A DNA stretch of 64,000 nucleotides, from the NCBI RefSeq assembly GCF_900188315.1, contig NZ_LT897781.1, positions 2,976,001 to 3,040,000 of the forward strand, written 5' to 3'. The position numbers and the translations under genes are program-made. How positions within the stretch are numbered: position 1 is the stretch's first letter; every line of letters starts with the position of its first letter. The notes beneath the pieces are model-generated. The model had not been told where the DNA came from and made no database searches. It saw nothing but the letters and a program-made list of their open reading frames with translations. This DNA comes from Marinobacter sp. es.042. GTDB taxonomy: Bacteria; Pseudomonadota; Gammaproteobacteria; Pseudomonadales; Oleiphilaceae. Positions 53,848 to 62,872 of this stretch are shown one piece after another.

Positions 53848-54302
53848 TTGCTGTAGCGAGACTTGCCATCCTTGTTGGCATCGCGGGGTTGATCCCGTTT
53901 ATCGGCCTCCTGGCGGGGCTATTTTTTTTGCCGCAATACAGCGTGGCGCTTCTCGGCTACTTCTATCTATACAGCGCAGGCATTCTGGCGTTTATGGCTG
54001 GCGTCTATTGGCCCATTGCCATGCAGCTGGACAACTGCTGCTACCCGTTGTCGCCACTGATGACCATGCTACTCAGCCAGGTCTTCTTTGTGGCCGCAGG
54101 GATAGGGCTACTTCTGCCTGTCAGCGGCCAGATCGTGTTGTATACAAGTGCCTATCTCGCCCTCTATCTAGTGGACGCCCGCTGGATGAAGGTCTATTGG
54201 CCAGCCTGGTACCTTCGCCTGAGACTGGTCCTCACCTCGGTGGTCCTAGTTTGTCAGCTTACAGCGGCAGCCTGGTTTCTCCTGCTGCACACTGCTCACT
54301 GA
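53844..54302 (+). CDS. DUF3429 family membrane protein
   Basis: The 152-residue protein has five predicted membrane helices and the DUF3429 pattern GYFYLYSAGILAFMAGVYWP. The function is unknown. It is translationally coupled to the small DUF6482 gene upstream (GTGA overlap) and converges on the sigma factor gene, 33 bases apart. Confidence 0.85.
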   Translation: MIAVARLAILVGIAGLIPFIGLLAGLFFLPQYSVALLGYFYLYSAGILAFMAGVYWPIAMQLDNCCYPLSPLMTMLLSQVFFVAAGIGLLLPVSGQIVLYTSAYLALYLVDARWMKVYWPAWYLRLRLVLTSVVLVCQLTAAAWFLLLHTAH

Positions 54303-54335
54303 ATTCTGAGGGGGATTGCGGGAGCCTGACGTAAC

Positions 54336-55334
54336 TCAGGCTCCAAACGCGTCTTCGGGGGATTCGTAACGACTCTGCAACTTCTTCAAAGCGGTTTTCT
54401 CGATCTGACGCACCCGCTCTCTGCTGATGCCAAGATCGTCGGAAATAACCTGCAGCGTTTCCGGTTCCGGCAGTCCCAGACCATAACGACGCGACAGAAT
54501 GTCTTTCTCACGATCATTCAGCTCGCTAAGCATCGATTTCAGGGTGCGTTGTCGATCCCTGTCCGACATCGGATGATCCGGCGCCATCTGGTCGCCGGCG
54601 TCCAGGCTGTCTCCCAGGGTGACGGACCCGTCCTCAACAAGGGGAACATCCGTTGATATCTCCCGGGTCGCCAGCGCCCTTAGCTCGCCGATCCTGGACG
54701 GACTTGCCTCCATTTCGCGGGCAAGCTCCGATTGGGAAGGCGTCCGCCCAAGGCTCTGATGCATTCGCAGCGACACCTTGTGCAGCTGGCGAATTTCATC
54801 CACCACATTTTCCGGTGTGTGCACCAACCGGGTCCCACGCTGCAGGCAGCGTTTGACTTCCTCGCTTATCCACCAGTAGGCATAGGTCGAGAACCGGAAG
54901 CCCTTGGTGGGATCAAAACGCTCTACCGCCTTGATCAGACCGACGTTGGCGTCCTGGATCAGATCAGACATAGGGATACCGTGCTGCCCGTAACGACGGG
55001 CAATATGCACCGCCAGACGCAGATTGCTCTGTATCAGCTTGCGACGACAGGCGGTCGCCAGATGAAAAGCCCGGCGACATCGAGATGAAAACGCACAGGC
55101 GTCTCCGAGGCTACCAATCACTTCCCGGAACGTCTGCGGAGTCTCCTCCGGCAGGGCCAGTTCGGTACTGATGATTCGGTAGCACAGTGTCAGTTTGCGG
55201 GAGAGGCGGCGTTCGGCCTCATCTGTCAGCAGTTCATACCGGGACGCATCCCTGAAGTACAGCCCGACCAGGGAATCCCTTTCACCATCGTTGGGCGTTG
55301 TCGGAGACGGTCCCAGCCTTTCGGTCGTTCGCAT
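54336..55334 (-). CDS. Group 2 sigma-70 family factor, divergent
   Basis: The 332-residue protein has sigma regions 2 (QSNLRLAVHIARRYGQHGIP, LIQDANVGLIKAVERFDPTK and GFRFSTYAYWWI), 3 and 4 (ISDDLGISRERVRQIEKTAL). It lacks the long region 1.1 of RpoD. It differs from RpoS by an insertion before region 2.1 and an altered 2.4/3.0 stretch (SEEVKRCLQRGTRLVHTPEN where RpoS has [20 protein letters not shown]), so its -10 preference may be unusual. It is located just downstream of the ectoine genes, on the same strand after a terminator, so an osmotic-stress role is possible. Confidence 0.88.
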   Translation of the reverse strand: MRTTERLGPSPTTPNDGERDSLVGLYFRDASRYELLTDEAERRLSRKLTLCYRIISTELALPEETPQTFREVIGSLGDACAFSSRCRRAFHLATACRRKLIQSNLRLAVHIARRYGQHGIPMSDLIQDANVGLIKAVERFDPTKGFRFSTYAYWWISEEVKRCLQRGTRLVHTPENVVDEIRQLHKVSLRMHQSLGRTPSQSELAREMEASPSRIGELRALATREISTDVPLVEDGSVTLGDSLDAGDQMAPDHPMSDRDRQRTLKSMLSELNDREKDILSRRYGLGLPEPETLQVISDDLGISRERVRQIEKTALKKLQSRYESPEDAFGA

Positions 55335-55412
55335 GGCTTAGGTACCGGTCAGAATTTACACCAAAGAATACGACGTGCTGTAGCTGATGGATTTACCGGG
55401 GCGGGGTCAGTA

Positions 55413-55450
55413 AAAACCCACAGGCGACACGGACGGTCGGCTGTGGGTTT
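55413..55450 (-). terminator. Rho-independent terminator after the ectoine-type aspartokinase
   Basis: AAACCCACAG (55414-55423) pairs with CTGTGGGTTT (55441-55450). Read on the minus strand the stem ends in TTTTT, so it ends the ectA-ectB-ask transcript and separates it from the sigma factor gene. Confidence 0.85.
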
Positions 55451-55472
55451 CGTGCGGGGAGGTTACAGAAAC

Positions 55473-56915
55473 TCAGGCTGCGACGATCGCATACTCATGG
55501 TTGTGAGGCTCGATCAGAACGCCGTGCAGAGCAACGATCGTCTTCTCGTAGTCATCCTCATCCACCACGAACTGGATGTCCACCTGACGCATGCACTGGT
55601 GCAGCGCCAGAATGCTGATTTCCTCATCGGCCAGCGCCTTCACAGACCGGGCCAGAATACCCGGAACCTTCATATCGCTGCCGATGGCCGAAACAACCGC
55701 CACCTTCCGGGTGTTGATTTCGGCATTGGGGAACTCTTCCTTCAGCGCCTTGACCACCCGCTTGACGTGTTTCAGCGTGCTGCCCACGTAGTGGGTAATG
55801 GTGTTGGCGTTGGTGTCCTTGGACAAGAACCGAACCTTGAAACGGCCCAAGACATCCAGAATACGGCGATCGGAGCCCGGCTCGCCCTGCATGTCCTGAT
55901 CGAACACTTCCACGGCAAAAACGCCTTTGGCGCCCGCGATGATCTCCACCTGAGGCTTCTCACTGACGTAATCGCCGGTGATCAGCGTACCGGTGTGCTC
56001 CGGCTCAAAGGTGTTCATCACACGCAGCGGAATCTCGTTCTGGCGCATGCCTTTACCGGCACGGGGATGAATCGCTTCCATGCCCAGGTTGGCCAGCTGG
56101 TCGGCCACGTCGTAATTGGTGCGACCGAGGGGCACCACCTTGTCTGCGCCGACGATGTTGGGGTCGGCAGAGCTCAGGTGGTATTCCTTGTGGATAATCG
56201 CCTCCCGAGCCTCGGTGATTACCGCTACCCGGCTGAAGGTCATCTCGCTGTAACCCCGGTCGAAGGTACGCATCAGACCTTCCTTGCACTGGGCATAACC
56301 GGTCACGATCGGCAGCTCACGGGTGAGGTCTACCGCATCGAAGGCCTGCTTGAGCTTTTCGTCCAGCGGCAGTAACTCGTTATCGCGCCAGCCGGTCAAA
56401 TCCACAAAGCGGGCATTGATGCCTTCCTGCTGGAGCTTCAGGGCGGTATTGAAGGCACTGTGAGCCTCGCCAATACCTGCCAGCATTTCACGCACCGTCA
56501 GCAGATGCTCTTCCAGCTGGAACTGGCCATAGGAGCACAGGCGCTGCAGGTCGATCAGGCAACCCCGAACACCTTCAATCCGGTCGGTGATAAACTGGTC
56601 CGCCTGCTGCTTCAGCATCGGGTCTTCGAACAGCTCGCCGTTGATGTCGGTCAGGAACTTGACCAGTTTGGTGAGGTCGTCACCCCAGGCCCAGTCAGAC
56701 TCTGCATCCGCAAACAGGGCATAAACGCCTGGCTCACCGGTCTTCTTGTGTTCCAGCAGTTCGTTGGTCACGCCACCATAGGCAGAGACCACAAAAATGC
56801 GCTGGTACAGGTTATCCTTCTTGCGATTACCGATAATGATGTTGTCACGGACGGCCTCGTAGTTACTCATCGAGGTGCCGCCGATTTTCTCAACGGTATG
56901 TAGTTGGCTGGTCAT
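55473..56915 (-). CDS. ask: Ectoine-type aspartokinase (Ask_Ect)
   Basis: The 480-residue kinase starts MTSQLHTVEKIGGTSMSNYE with the KxGGTS nucleotide site. ARFVDLTGW, RGYSEMTFSRVAVITEAREA and two C-terminal ACT domains (about 330-480) match the specialised Ask_Ect enzymes linked to ectoine clusters, which escape usual feedback inhibition. It phosphorylates aspartate to feed aspartate semialdehyde into ectoine synthesis. Start ATG 56915 has AAAGG upstream. It lies 51 bases after ectB, where ectC would normally be found. Confidence 0.92.
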   Translation of the reverse strand: MTSQLHTVEKIGGTSMSNYEAVRDNIIIGNRKKDNLYQRIFVVSAYGGVTNELLEHKKTGEPGVYALFADAESDWAWGDDLTKLVKFLTDINGELFEDPMLKQQADQFITDRIEGVRGCLIDLQRLCSYGQFQLEEHLLTVREMLAGIGEAHSAFNTALKLQQEGINARFVDLTGWRDNELLPLDEKLKQAFDAVDLTRELPIVTGYAQCKEGLMRTFDRGYSEMTFSRVAVITEAREAIIHKEYHLSSADPNIVGADKVVPLGRTNYDVADQLANLGMEAIHPRAGKGMRQNEIPLRVMNTFEPEHTGTLITGDYVSEKPQVEIIAGAKGVFAVEVFDQDMQGEPGSDRRILDVLGRFKVRFLSKDTNANTITHYVGSTLKHVKRVVKALKEEFPNAEINTRKVAVVSAIGSDMKVPGILARSVKALADEEISILALHQCMRQVDIQFVVDEDDYEKTIVALHGVLIEPHNHEYAIVAA

Positions 56916-56965
56916 AATCTTGCCTTTGCTATCCTGCAGCATGAATGTCCGGAAGTGCAGGCGTC

Positions 56966-58327
<1,362 letters not shown>

Positions 58328-58441
58328 TTAAAGCCCTGTGACAGACCTACCTCAGTGGTCCGCCGGCTAATTCAAATCACAGCTTTACAGTCGTTCACAG
58401 CCCCGCAACCTTGTTGCCGGGCTGATCCAGGACCGCGGCCC

Positions 58442-58957
58442 TCAGGCTGGCTTCGTGAAAGGCCCTATACGCAGCAAGAACTCGGAATCGTGCTTGCCGC
58501 CAAAGTGGGTCTCTTTCTCGAAATGCTCGTGGTAGGTGAGCTCGGCTCCCATATCGCGGGCGAATGAACGGAACAGCGCCCATGAAGCCTCGTTGTCTTC
58601 GGTGATGGTTGTCTCCATGTGGGTGACGTTCTTGCACGCATCACGGCCAACGATTTCTTTCAGCATCCGCTTGGCCAGGCCCTGTCCACGACCTTTCTCA
58701 TGCACGGCCACCTGCCAGACGAACACGGTTTCGGGCTGTTGAGGAGGGATGTATCCGGAGATAAAGCCGACCAGATCGCCGTCCTTCTCCGCGGCCACGC
58801 CGGTTTCGGCAAAGTGGCTGCACTGCAAGAGGTTGCAGTAAATCGAGTTGGGGTCCAGCGGCGGGCACTCTGCCACCAGCTGGTGGAGCCTGAAGCCATC
58901 ATCTTTCACCGGTGTGCGAAGCGTGATGGCGGTGGTATTCGATCCTTCTGAGGTCAT
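58442..58957 (-). CDS. ectA: L-2,4-diaminobutyrate N-acetyltransferase
   Basis: The 171-residue GNAT enzyme has the acetyl-CoA site VAVHEKGRGQGLAKRMLKEI and the EctA-specific SIYCNLLQCSHFAETGVAAE and THMETTITEDNEASWALFRS. It acetylates diaminobutyrate to N-gamma-acetyldiaminobutyrate, the substrate of ectoine synthase EctC. Start ATG 58957 lies about 30 bases after the predicted transcript start. It is the first gene of ectA-ectB-ask. Confidence 0.94.
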   Translation of the reverse strand: MTSEGSNTTAITLRTPVKDDGFRLHQLVAECPPLDPNSIYCNLLQCSHFAETGVAAEKDGDLVGFISGYIPPQQPETVFVWQVAVHEKGRGQGLAKRMLKEIVGRDACKNVTHMETTITEDNEASWALFRSFARDMGAELTYHEHFEKETHFGGKHDSEFLLRIGPFTKPA

Positions 58958-58992
58958 AACGAGATCAATTCGTGGCAAAAAGTTAGTGTTGA

Positions 58993-59020
58993 ATTATATA
59001 GACCACAAAATATATTTCAA
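58993..59020 (-). promoter_or_regulatory. Sigma-70-type promoter of the ectoine genes
   Basis: Read on the minus strand, TTGAAA (59020-59015), 16 bases, then TATAAT (58998-58993) make a near-consensus promoter. The transcript would start near 58986. A small hairpin GGCC-GAAA-GGCC lies just upstream. Osmotic induction is likely for such genes but cannot be seen in the sequence. Confidence 0.75.
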
Positions 59021-59105
59021 GTCAGGCCGAAAGGCCGCACACGGCGGGGCCCAGCCATCTATTTCAGAATAGACTGCTTTGGTCCATCTGCCAGTAACAG
59101 AATGG

Positions 59106-60056
59106 TTAAATTATGGAAGGGAAAACCACATCATCGGCACTCAGTGAGGTGCCAGTCAGAATCCGGTTCCGATAGGAGATGGCGGCGGGCGAGCCGGCCG
59201 GCCATAACCGATCAAACTCCGGCAGCCAGGCCTCAAGGGGGAAGGACACCGGCAGCAGAGAGACATGCAGCCCATGCCGCTCAATTCCGGCAACAGGCTC
59301 AATGACGGGGCTGGACAGACCAATCCGGGTGATCAGCCCACGCGGGTCTGATTGCAGATTCCCCATGCCTGCGGAGCCATTGTTCACCACCACCCGACTC
59401 TGCTCATCCACCAGCCCCGACCAGAGCACCGGCAGGCACGTGTGGGTTGAGGCAATGACATCGGCCCCCGACGCCAGGAACCATTGCGAGAGCTTGCCAT
59501 CGTTACCTTCGACAAAAGCTTCGTGAGCCAACCCCCACCCGGCCAGAGACTCCAGATCCCCGTGCACCACCAAAACCTTTAGGCCTCCAAAGATCAGGCA
59601 TCGATACCGCGGCAGCAAGGACAAGCGACGCTGGATATCCGGATGTTCCCCGGCAATGCCCTGGAGCCGCTCCATAATAAGGTTCGACCGTTCCACCACG
59701 CCCTGCTCGACAAAATCCGGGTAGGCGCAACCGCATCCGGCACCGGCACTGGGATTCGCCAGCTCGAAATCCACGTTCCCCAGACTGACCGTGTGATCCA
59801 GCACCCGGTTGTTGATGGTTCGGAACAGGCTATCGCTGGCGTTGAACCAGTTGAAGTCGCCATTGAACACCAGCTTCACCCGGTGTCCCTGACGCTCCTC
59901 CGCCAGCGCCATCTGCTCGATTTCATCGAGGGCCCAGGGATTCCCGTAAAGCCCTCCAATGATATACAGCACGTCCTCGGAAACCGTGCGGGGATCCTGG
60001 CAAAGCGATTCGGCAGAGTACCGGTACGCCAACGGACAGCTGCGGCCTTCGCTCAT
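59106..60056 (-). CDS. Metallophosphoesterase-like protein
   Basis: The 316-residue protein has scattered calcineurin-type metal motifs: VKLVFNGDFNWFN, VLVVHGDLESLAGWG, IASTHTCLPVL and VVNNGSAGMGN. The first metal motif is replaced by IIGGLYGNPWALDEI, so the metal set is atypical. The TH(T)C segment and Cys pair GAGCGCAYPDF are unusual. The ATG at 60056 has GGAGG upstream and lies four bases after the stop of the SSS symporter gene, so both are in one transcript with the radical SAM gene further up. The substrate is unknown. Confidence 0.75.
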   Translation of the reverse strand: MSEGRSCPLAYRYSAESLCQDPRTVSEDVLYIIGGLYGNPWALDEIEQMALAEERQGHRVKLVFNGDFNWFNASDSLFRTINNRVLDHTVSLGNVDFELANPSAGAGCGCAYPDFVEQGVVERSNLIMERLQGIAGEHPDIQRRLSLLPRYRCLIFGGLKVLVVHGDLESLAGWGLAHEAFVEGNDGKLSQWFLASGADVIASTHTCLPVLWSGLVDEQSRVVVNNGSAGMGNLQSDPRGLITRIGLSSPVIEPVAGIERHGLHVSLLPVSFPLEAWLPEFDRLWPAGSPAAISYRNRILTGTSLSADDVVFPSII

Positions 60057-60060
60057 CGGC

Positions 60061-61464
60061 TCAGGCCTCCCCCGCCGCCAGCGACCGACCGGCAAGACGA
60101 CGGAGCAATAAAGGCGTAAAGAAGCCAGCCGTGCAGATCAGGAAGCCGTAGGCGTTAACGCCCAGCAACATGGCGTACTTGCCATCGCCAATGGCCCAGC
60201 TTGCCGGAATCAGACCAACCGCCAGCAACACGCCAAGGCCCAGACCGGTCCAGAAACTCAGATGGAAACTCCAGGGCGACCACTTGGTGAAACCGTAGAA
60301 CAGGAACACCGGCGCCAGCCCCATGACCATCGTCCCGGAGATGGTTGTGGCCTTGAGGATATCGGTGCCGGCGAACATCGGCAGGTTGCCCAGGAAGGCA
60401 AAGATAACCATCACGACCGCACCCACCCGCATGCTCGGCAGCTTGTCAGAGGCACGTTGCGCCAGCCTGGGCAGATCTACCGCCAGCGACTTGGCCAGCG
60501 ACGTGAAAGTGGAATCCAGAGTGGACCCCGCCGAGGTCATCATCACCACGCTCATAAAGAACAACGCCGCCAGGCCCAGCGACTGGCCCACGGCAGCAGG
60601 CGCGTTGCCCATGGCCTCAATGCCGTTAAGCCGGGCGTGAACACCCACCAGACTGAAGATAAACACCGCTACGAAGCCCAGTAGCCCGGCCACCACAAAA
60701 CTCTTGAGCATGGTCTTTTCCCTGTTCACAAAGCCCCGGTCGGTCAGCACCGGATCGTGGAACGGATAACTGAACAGCTGCAGCAAAGCCACCAGCAAGA
60801 GATCAAAGCCGGCATTGAGCCGGAACTCGCCGTTGGTCAGCAGGGCGCTGGTATCGTTGGCGGGTATGATCAGGAACAGCACCGCCCCAACAAAGAACAC
60901 AAACACAAAGGCCTGAATCACATCAGTGAAAATCGACGACCGCAGCCCACCCTTCAGGCTGTAGGCCAGAGTAAACACCGTAAACAGCATCGCCGCCGCG
61001 TAATACTCCCACTCACCGGGCAACCCGAAATAGCCGCCCACCACCGCCGTGTTGCTCCAGACTTCGTTATAAAGCCGGATCAGAATCGCCGCCGCAAACG
61101 CCAGACTGGCCAGCCGGCCAAACCGGGAAGTCAGAAAATCCTGCAGGCTCCTGGCCCCGGTCTGGGTCCGGATCAGGTAAATCACATACCCCGCCACAGG
61201 AATCGACAGCCAGTAACTGGCATAGGCCAGACCGCCCACCACCCCATAAGCCGCACCCAGGTTCGCCGCATTGGTCACCGACTTGGCAAAGATCCAGCTG
61301 ATAAAAATACTCGCCGTCAGCGACCACTGCCCCACCGGGTTACCCTGGTCATCGGCACCCTTATAGAACGAATTCGCGTTCTTGCTCCTGGGCGACAGCC
61401 AATACATCACCACGCCGTAGACCAGCAGGAATCCCCAGAACAGGGAGGCCTCTGTGAAGTTCAT
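60061..61464 (-). CDS. Sodium:solute symporter, SSS family
   Basis: The 467-residue protein has about 13 membrane helices. GQWSLTASIFISWIFAKSVT near the N terminus and MMTSAGSTLDSTFTSLAKSL (the Na2 site region of helix 8) are SSS/SLC5 features. It imports an organic solute with Na+, but the substrate is not readable. It is tightly linked to the metallophosphoesterase gene downstream. The 436-base gap upstream of its start carries two hairpin repeats and nothing else. Confidence 0.88.
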   Translation of the reverse strand: MNFTEASLFWGFLLVYGVVMYWLSPRSKNANSFYKGADDQGNPVGQWSLTASIFISWIFAKSVTNAANLGAAYGVVGGLAYASYWLSIPVAGYVIYLIRTQTGARSLQDFLTSRFGRLASLAFAAAILIRLYNEVWSNTAVVGGYFGLPGEWEYYAAAMLFTVFTLAYSLKGGLRSSIFTDVIQAFVFVFFVGAVLFLIIPANDTSALLTNGEFRLNAGFDLLLVALLQLFSYPFHDPVLTDRGFVNREKTMLKSFVVAGLLGFVAVFIFSLVGVHARLNGIEAMGNAPAAVGQSLGLAALFFMSVVMMTSAGSTLDSTFTSLAKSLAVDLPRLAQRASDKLPSMRVGAVVMVIFAFLGNLPMFAGTDILKATTISGTMVMGLAPVFLFYGFTKWSPWSFHLSFWTGLGLGVLLAVGLIPASWAIGDGKYAMLLGVNAYGFLICTAGFFTPLLLRRLAGRSLAAGEA

Positions 61465-61533
61465 GTTTTCTTACCTTGTTCTTTGTCGTTTAGTCCGGGG
61501 TTTTTCCCGGGGTTTCTGGTTTGGGTGCCTTTC

Positions 61534-61644
61534 GGGACAGGCCGGTAGGGATTTCAAAAAAACGCCCGTGAACCCATCCATGGGGGGCTTGGTCGCGCCG
61601 TCCATGGCGCTCCACATTTTTTGAAATCCCTACCGGCCTATCCC
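61534..61644 (-). repeat. Family-2 hairpin repeat, second copy
   Basis: Arms 61534-61561 and 61617-61644 pair over 28 bases with one mismatch, enclosing a core that on the minus strand begins GTGGAGCGCCATGGACGGCG. The 55-base core is 44/55 identical and equal in length to the one at 17691-17745. The arms are unrelated to those of the first copy. It is in the leader of the SSS symporter gene. Confidence 0.82.
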
Positions 61645-61760
61645 TTGTTTAACCTCGGTGTTGGCATCCCCGGCAACGGAAATAGGCTCCAACGAACTCT
61701 GACGGACCTTTCTTCTTTCTTTTCTTTCCCACTCAACAACCGAATAGCAAAGCCGTACCC

Positions 61761-61859
61761 GCGGTCTGGGTGGTGAGGTTATTTTCCCGCCAGGAAAAAG
61801 ATGTCTGAGCGAAGCGAGTTGTTTTTCCCAAGGGAAAATAACCTCACCTCCCAGGCCGC
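61761..61859 (+). repeat. Family-1 hairpin repeat, copy D
   Basis: Arms 61766-61788 (CTGGGTGGTGAGGTTATTTT and onward) and 61832-61854 pair over 23 bases with one mismatch. The inner 36 bases (61793-61828) are identical to copy A at 38325-38360 read on the other strand. It ends 42 bases before the stop codon of the radical SAM gene on the minus strand. Confidence 0.85.
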
Positions 61860-61900
61860 CAATGACCAGCCATCAGTCCTGAGAGGCCAAGAACCAAAAC

Positions 61901-62872
61901 TCAGGCAGGCGCCGAACAACTAGCCCCAAAGCGGTAACAGGAAAAACACCGGTGATGCCGCAACATAATGCGCTCATCCATACTCTCGGCCAGCGTCCCC
62001 CCCAGGTCATACTGCGGGTCATCGTCCACCAAAGTGCAGGCATACACCCGAACCTCATCGCCCTTCTTCACCAGCATCCGCGTATAGGTGCACATGAAAT
62101 GGGAGCGAGCCTCCTTGGTCGGATACTTCTCCATGCAGGTCTCGGTAATCTCCGGGCTGCCGTCTTCCGAGCCTGGCGTACCCAGATCCGGAAATGCGGT
62201 GAATGCCAGGTTCTCCGGAATGCCCCACTCCCGGAAGATGTCATGGAACGCGGCTTCGACATCTGCCGGAATTTCCTCCGGATCGGTCTGGCGGGCAATG
62301 GACACCTTGAAGCCCTGATCGACCAGCCAGCGGATGCCCTGCAAGGCCTCATCGAAGCTGCCGTCGCCGCGGTCCTTGTCGTGACGGGCCCTGTCCGGGA
62401 AGTCCAGGCTGACCCGGAAATGAATCGGGTAGGGGTTGTCCCGCAAAGGCAGTACCTGATGCTGTCGCTTGTGCAGCGGCTCGGTGGCGTTGGTCAGCAC
62501 GAAGCAGGGCCGGTGCTGGCTGGCGTAATTCAGAATATTGACGAAGTCCCGGATCACAAAGGGCTCACCACCGGTGAAGGAAAACTGCTCCACGCCCATG
62601 TCGATGGCTTCGTGGATAAACGGCTTTACATCACTGAGCTTCATGCCCGGAATGCGGCCATCGCCGGGATGGGAACCTTCCAGGCAGAAGGGGCAGGCCA
62701 GGTTGCAGGCGGTGCCGGTGTGGATCCACAGCTCTTTCAGCTTGTCCGCATCAATGTACCCTCTCGGGTCGCCATTGCGGGTGTGGGTCCAGCTATCACG
62801 GGCCCGGGGCTCGAGGACTTCCACGGCCGGGATGCGTTGTTTCCGGGCCGTTCTGGTTTCAGTCAGGGGCAT
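61901..62872 (-). CDS. Radical SAM protein with C-terminal cysteine cluster
   Basis: The 323-residue protein has the radical SAM motif ACNLACPFC (Cys56, Cys60, Cys63) and FSFTGGEPFVIRDFVNIL. The C terminus has further cysteines (CTYTR, VYACTL, and HHRCFSCYRFGASCSAP with Cys309, 312 and 319), suggesting an auxiliary Fe-S cluster as in SPASM/Twitch proteins. The product of the reaction is unknown. Start ATG 62872 has GAGGAG upstream and overlaps the flavin reductase gene by 14 bases, so these two are translationally coupled. Confidence 0.85.
   Translation of the reverse strand: MPLTETRTARKQRIPAVEVLEPRARDSWTHTRNGDPRGYIDADKLKELWIHTGTACNLACPFCLEGSHPGDGRIPGMKLSDVKPFIHEAIDMGVEQFSFTGGEPFVIRDFVNILNYASQHRPCFVLTNATEPLHKRQHQVLPLRDNPYPIHFRVSLDFPDRARHDKDRGDGSFDEALQGIRWLVDQGFKVSIARQTDPEEIPADVEAAFHDIFREWGIPENLAFTAFPDLGTPGSEDGSPEITETCMEKYPTKEARSHFMCTYTRMLVKKGDEVRVYACTLVDDDPQYDLGGTLAESMDERIMLRHHRCFSCYRFGASCSAPA

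Noticed and set aside
56916..56965. A hidden or degraded ectC between ectB and ask
   Set aside because: The gap is only 50 bases and both neighbours are complete, so not even a remnant of a 130-residue gene fits.
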